Shown here in pieces: positions 62,242 to 64,000 of a DNA stretch of 64,000 bases. Source of the DNA: a bacterium (GTDB taxonomy: Bacteria; Planctomycetota; UBA1135; UBA2386); contig JAUILN010000003.1 of assembly GCA_030432695.1 (NCBI GenBank), positions 1 to 64,000 of the forward strand, read 5' to 3'. A model generated the notes under the pieces. That model saw only the letters and a program-made list of their open reading frames with translations, had not been told where the DNA came from and searched no databases. The number at the start of each line of letters is the position of its first letter. Position 1 is the first letter of the stretch. The position numbers were made by a program, and so were the translations under genes.

Positions 62242-62745
62242 ATGAGCGACAGCGGATCCGCGGGTGGCCCGAAGGTGGGCGTGGTGATGGGCAGCCAGTC
62301 CGACTGGCCGACGATGGAGCACGCGGTGCAGGTGCTCGAGGAACTCGGCGTGCCCCACGAGGTGAAGATCGTCTCGGCGCACCGCACGCCCGAGCGGCTC
62401 TACGCCTACGGCAGGGAGGCGGTGGCGCGCGGCCTCGAAGCGATCGTCGCCGGCGCGGGCGGCGCGGCGCACCTGCCGGGGATGCTCGCGGCGATGACGG
62501 TGGTGCCGGTGCTCGGCGTGCCGGTGCGGAGCCGGACCCTCGACGGACTCGACTCGTTGCTGTCGATCGCGCAGATGCCCGGCGGCGTGCCGGTGGGCAC
62601 GTTGGCGGTCGGCGAGGCCGGCGCCAAGAACGCCGGTCTCCTGGCCGCGGCGATCGTCGGCAACCACGACGCGGGCGTGCGTGCCCGACTCGAGGACTTC
62701 CGTCGTCGGCAGACCGACGCGGTCGCCGAGGAGCCGAGCCGTTGA
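62242..62745 (+). CDS. purE: N5-carboxyaminoimidazole ribonucleotide mutase
   Basis: A 167-residue class I PurE: converts N5-CAIR to CAIR in de novo purine synthesis. [12 protein letters not shown] (18-29), SAHRTPERL with the catalytic His (47), and the [20 protein letters not shown] strand-helix with [16 protein letters not shown] are all canonical, and length is normal. The PurK gene overlaps its stop, so the two enzymes that consume AIR and bicarbonate are made together. Confidence 0.97.
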   Translation: MSDSGSAGGPKVGVVMGSQSDWPTMEHAVQVLEELGVPHEVKIVSAHRTPERLYAYGREAVARGLEAIVAGAGGAAHLPGMLAAMTVVPVLGVPVRSRTLDGLDSLLSIAQMPGGVPVGTLAVGEAGAKNAGLLAAAIVGNHDAGVRARLEDFRRRQTDAVAEEPSR

Positions 62746-63902
62746 GCGCATCCAGACCGACCCCCATGCGACTCGCGCCCGGCGCGACGATCGGCATCCT
62801 CGGCGCCGGTCAGCTCGGCCGGATGATCGCGCACGCCGCGCAGCGGATGGGTTACCGGGTCGCGGTGCTGGCGCAGAGCCCGGAAGAGCCTGCAGCGCTG
62901 GTCGCCGACCGGGTCGTCGCCGGTGCCTTGCACGACGTCGCCGCCGCCATCGAGCTCGGCCAGATCTCCGACGTGGTGACCCTGGAGGTCGAGCACGTCG
63001 ATCTCGACGCGGCGCGCGCCGCCGGCAAGCACGCGCCGCTGCGTCCCGGGCTGAAGGCGCTGGAGATCGCGCGCGACCGGGCGCTGGAGAAGACCTTCCT
63101 CCGGAACATCGGTGAGCGCACCGCGCCGTTCGAGCTGGTTGGCAGCCTCGACGGCCTGCGCGCCGCGTTGACCGGGATCGGCTGCCCCGCGGTCCTGAAG
63201 ACCACCACCGAGGGCTACGACGGCCACGGCCAGGCCCGGATCGACGACCCGGAGTTGGCCCAGGACGCCTGGCTGCTGATCGACGAGCGGCCGGCGGTGC
63301 TCGAGGGCTTCCTGCGGTTGGAGCAGGAGGTCTCGGTGCTGATCGCGCGCGGCCTCGACGGCGCGGTCGCGACCTACGGGCCACTGGGCAACGAGCACGC
63401 TCACCACATCCTCGACGTGACGGTGCACCCGGTGCAGGGTCTGTCCGAGGAACTCGCCGCCGAGGCGCTCGCCACCGCGAAGCGCGTCGCCGAAGCCCTC
63501 GACCTGGTCGGTCTGCTCTGCGTCGAGTTCTTCGTGACCTCGGCCGGCGAGCTGTTGATCAACGAGCTGGCCCCGCGCCCGCACAACAGCGGCCACCTGA
63601 CGATGGAGGCCTGCGAGACCAGTCAGTTCGAGCAGGTGGTGCGCGCCATCACCGGCATGCCGCTCGGCGCGGTCGACTGGCGCGGCCCGGCGGCGATGGC
63701 CAACCTGCTCGGCGACGTCTGGTCGAACGGCGAGCCGCGCTGGGAGGAGGCGCTGGCGATGCCTGGGGTGCACCTGCATCTCTACGGCAAGCGCGAGGCG
63801 CGGGCCGGGCGGAAGATGGGCCACCTGACGGCGCTGGCGGCGAGTGCGGCGGCAGCGGAGGAAGCGGTGCGGCGGGCGCGGGGGTTGTTGCCGCGAGGAT
63901 GA
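62742..63902 (+). CDS. purK: 5-(carboxyamino)imidazole ribonucleotide synthase
   Basis: A 386-residue ATP-grasp enzyme that makes N5-CAIR from AIR, ATP and bicarbonate, feeding PurE. Motifs: [20 protein letters not shown] at the N-terminus, [16 protein letters not shown] (ATP lid), [12 protein letters not shown], and the metal- and substrate-binding [20 protein letters not shown] near the C-terminus. The TTG at 62742 overlaps the PurE stop (TTGA) and has GAGGAG eight bases ahead; an ATG at 62766 lacks such a site, so TTG is preferred. Normal family length. Confidence 0.95.
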   Translation: MSASRPTPMRLAPGATIGILGAGQLGRMIAHAAQRMGYRVAVLAQSPEEPAALVADRVVAGALHDVAAAIELGQISDVVTLEVEHVDLDAARAAGKHAPLRPGLKALEIARDRALEKTFLRNIGERTAPFELVGSLDGLRAALTGIGCPAVLKTTTEGYDGHGQARIDDPELAQDAWLLIDERPAVLEGFLRLEQEVSVLIARGLDGAVATYGPLGNEHAHHILDVTVHPVQGLSEELAAEALATAKRVAEALDLVGLLCVEFFVTSAGELLINELAPRPHNSGHLTMEACETSQFEQVVRAITGMPLGAVDWRGPAAMANLLGDVWSNGEPRWEEALAMPGVHLHLYGKREARAGRKMGHLTALAASAAAAEEAVRRARGLLPRG

Positions 63903-63983
63903 AGCGGCCAGGGTCGAAGCCCGAAGTGCCGATCGGGCGGCCTCGGTCGACGGTCTGGTCTCGCGACGGGGAGAAAGGTCTTC

Positions 63984-64000
63984 GTGAGCGAGGCGGGCGT
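63984..64000 (+). CDS. Possible 5' end of a further gene (truncated by the window)
   Basis: GTG 63984 (reading MSEAG) follows an AAAGG stretch by five bases, and the frame is open to the window edge. Only five codons are visible, so nothing more can be said; the gene, if real, begins 81 bases after PurK. Confidence 0.35.

Overview
The window is very GC-rich (third codon positions are almost always G or C) and densely coded on both strands. The gene mix points to a planctomycete, probably of the lineage whose genomes are full of secreted repeat proteins: three ELWxxDGT-repeat proteins, LamG, Kelch and DUF5060 secreted proteins, large Ser/Thr kinases with TPR tails, ECF-type sigma factors fused to membrane and extracytoplasmic domains, and secreted proteins whose signal peptides end in A-Q. 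This is inferred from gene content; there is no rRNA in the window, and I found no tRNA gene.

Layout. Bases 1-4957: the end of an unknown gene, a multi-pass membrane protein with a probable one-base frameshift, a small membrane protein, a LamG protein, and a minus-strand operon (beta-helix protein, aldo/keto reductase, membrane protein) that continues to 6243. Bases 6372-16480: ELWxxDGT protein, ATP-grasp enzyme, a secreted protein translationally coupled to a sigma-factor/transmembrane/CarboxypepD-like fusion, two secreted proteins of unknown function and a DUF4003 protein. Bases 16491-20695: a lipoprotein metallopeptidase operon and a small soluble kinase. Bases 20841-23374: an imelysin plus di-haem DUF1111 cytochrome operon. 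Bases 23547-36795: a frameshifted Kelch gene, a second sigma/transmembrane fusion, and three large secreted proteins. Bases 37034-43092: two sigma-less relatives of the fusions, back to back, plus the wreck of a third sigma gene. Bases 43099-52842: two large receptor-like kinases flanking a sialidase-like protein. Bases 53134-59766: a third ELWxxDGT protein, an HtrA-like protein that has lost its catalytic serine, and a PhoX-like protein. Bases 60005-63902: housekeeping genes (DUF4136 lipoprotein, isocitrate dehydrogenase, PurE, PurK), with the start of another gene at the right edge.

The window is dominated by surface and secretion functions plus the machinery to sense and respond across the membrane. 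Eight secreted proteins with unrelated N-terminal parts share one C-terminal module of roughly 100-130 residues (GxGC start and a PxDPxLxG....Q motif), which could be a sorting or anchoring domain. The sigma fusions place a sigma factor on the inner end of a single transmembrane segment and carbohydrate- or protein-binding-type beta domains outside.

The most unusual non-coding feature is a 164-181 bp element present twice (25843-26006 and 52936-53116). It folds almost end to end into one hairpin, with compensatory changes between copies and G.U pairs on one strand only, so it may be a structured RNA or a very small mobile element. Three families of REP-like palindromes are also present.
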